Shown here: one piece after another, positions 5,872-5,886 of the stretch
Numbering within the stretch: the first letter of the stretch is position 1
How the letters are laid out: each line of letters starts with the position of its first letter
Assembly: GCA_900555005.1 (NCBI GenBank)
Contig: USJM01000118.1
Span: 1 to 5,886, forward strand
Source of the DNA: an uncultured Lachnospiraceae bacterium
GTDB lineage: Bacteria; Bacillota_A; Clostridia; Lachnospirales; Lachnospiraceae
Direction: 5' to 3'
DNA: 5,886 nucleotides
Made by a program: the position numbers and the translations under genes
Notes under the pieces: generated by a model
What the model saw: only the letters and a program-made list of their open reading frames with translations
Database searches by the model: none
What the model was told of the DNA's origin: nothing

Positions 5872-5886
5872 CGGCCCGGGGGGCAA

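Overview
The window looks like chromosomal DNA of a moderately GC-rich Gram-positive anaerobe, most likely a Clostridia/Lachnospiraceae-type organism. The basis is strong purine-rich ribosome binding sites, a classical TTGACA-17-TATAGT promoter, and the combination ArsR regulator + free-standing HMA protein + HMA-less P-type ATPase + YczE-type membrane protein + VanH/LdhA-like dehydrogenase. That placement is inference from gene content and was not tested by a search. The sequence appears to run off a contig end: the last ~45 bases degenerate into G/C runs inside a gene.

Left half (about 1-2914): a self-contained heavy-metal efflux operon. A near-consensus promoter (102-130) is followed directly by a 10-bp perfect inverted repeat (131-158) of the SmtB/CadC operator type. 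Three genes follow on the + strand: a CadC-like ArsR/SmtB repressor with both families of metal-site residues (274-636), a 72-residue HMA metal-binding protein (697-915), and a Zn/Cd/Pb P1B-type ATPase (931-2865). A strong hairpin terminator (2865-2914) closes the unit. The expected logic is that the repressor sits on the promoter, releases on Cd/Pb/Zn binding, and the HMA protein and ATPase then bind and export the metal. The ATPase frame is broken by three single-base losses, yet every catalytic motif survives when the frames are joined (645 residues).

Right half (about 2915-5886): a hairpin, a short repeat and a second promoter (3009-3037) precede a YczE/YitT-like six-helix membrane protein (3114-3836), a D-2-hydroxyacid dehydrogenase (3902-4884, one single-base loss) and a class I/II PLP aminotransferase (4927 to the window end, incomplete). 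The three genes are on one strand with gaps of 65 and 42 bases and could be one transcript. The dehydrogenase and aminotransferase could interconvert an amino acid, its 2-oxo acid and its D-2-hydroxy acid; the membrane protein has no assigned substrate.

The same ~33-base repeat core, each copy preceded by a hairpin, lies immediately upstream of both promoters (27-69 and 2966-3010). This is the least explained structure here. All four internal frame breaks are single-base losses with intact coding on both sides, which points to sequencing or assembly error rather than gene decay. I saw no CRISPR array, tRNA, rRNA, insertion sequence or defence system, and I do not see evidence of a wholly new biological system.
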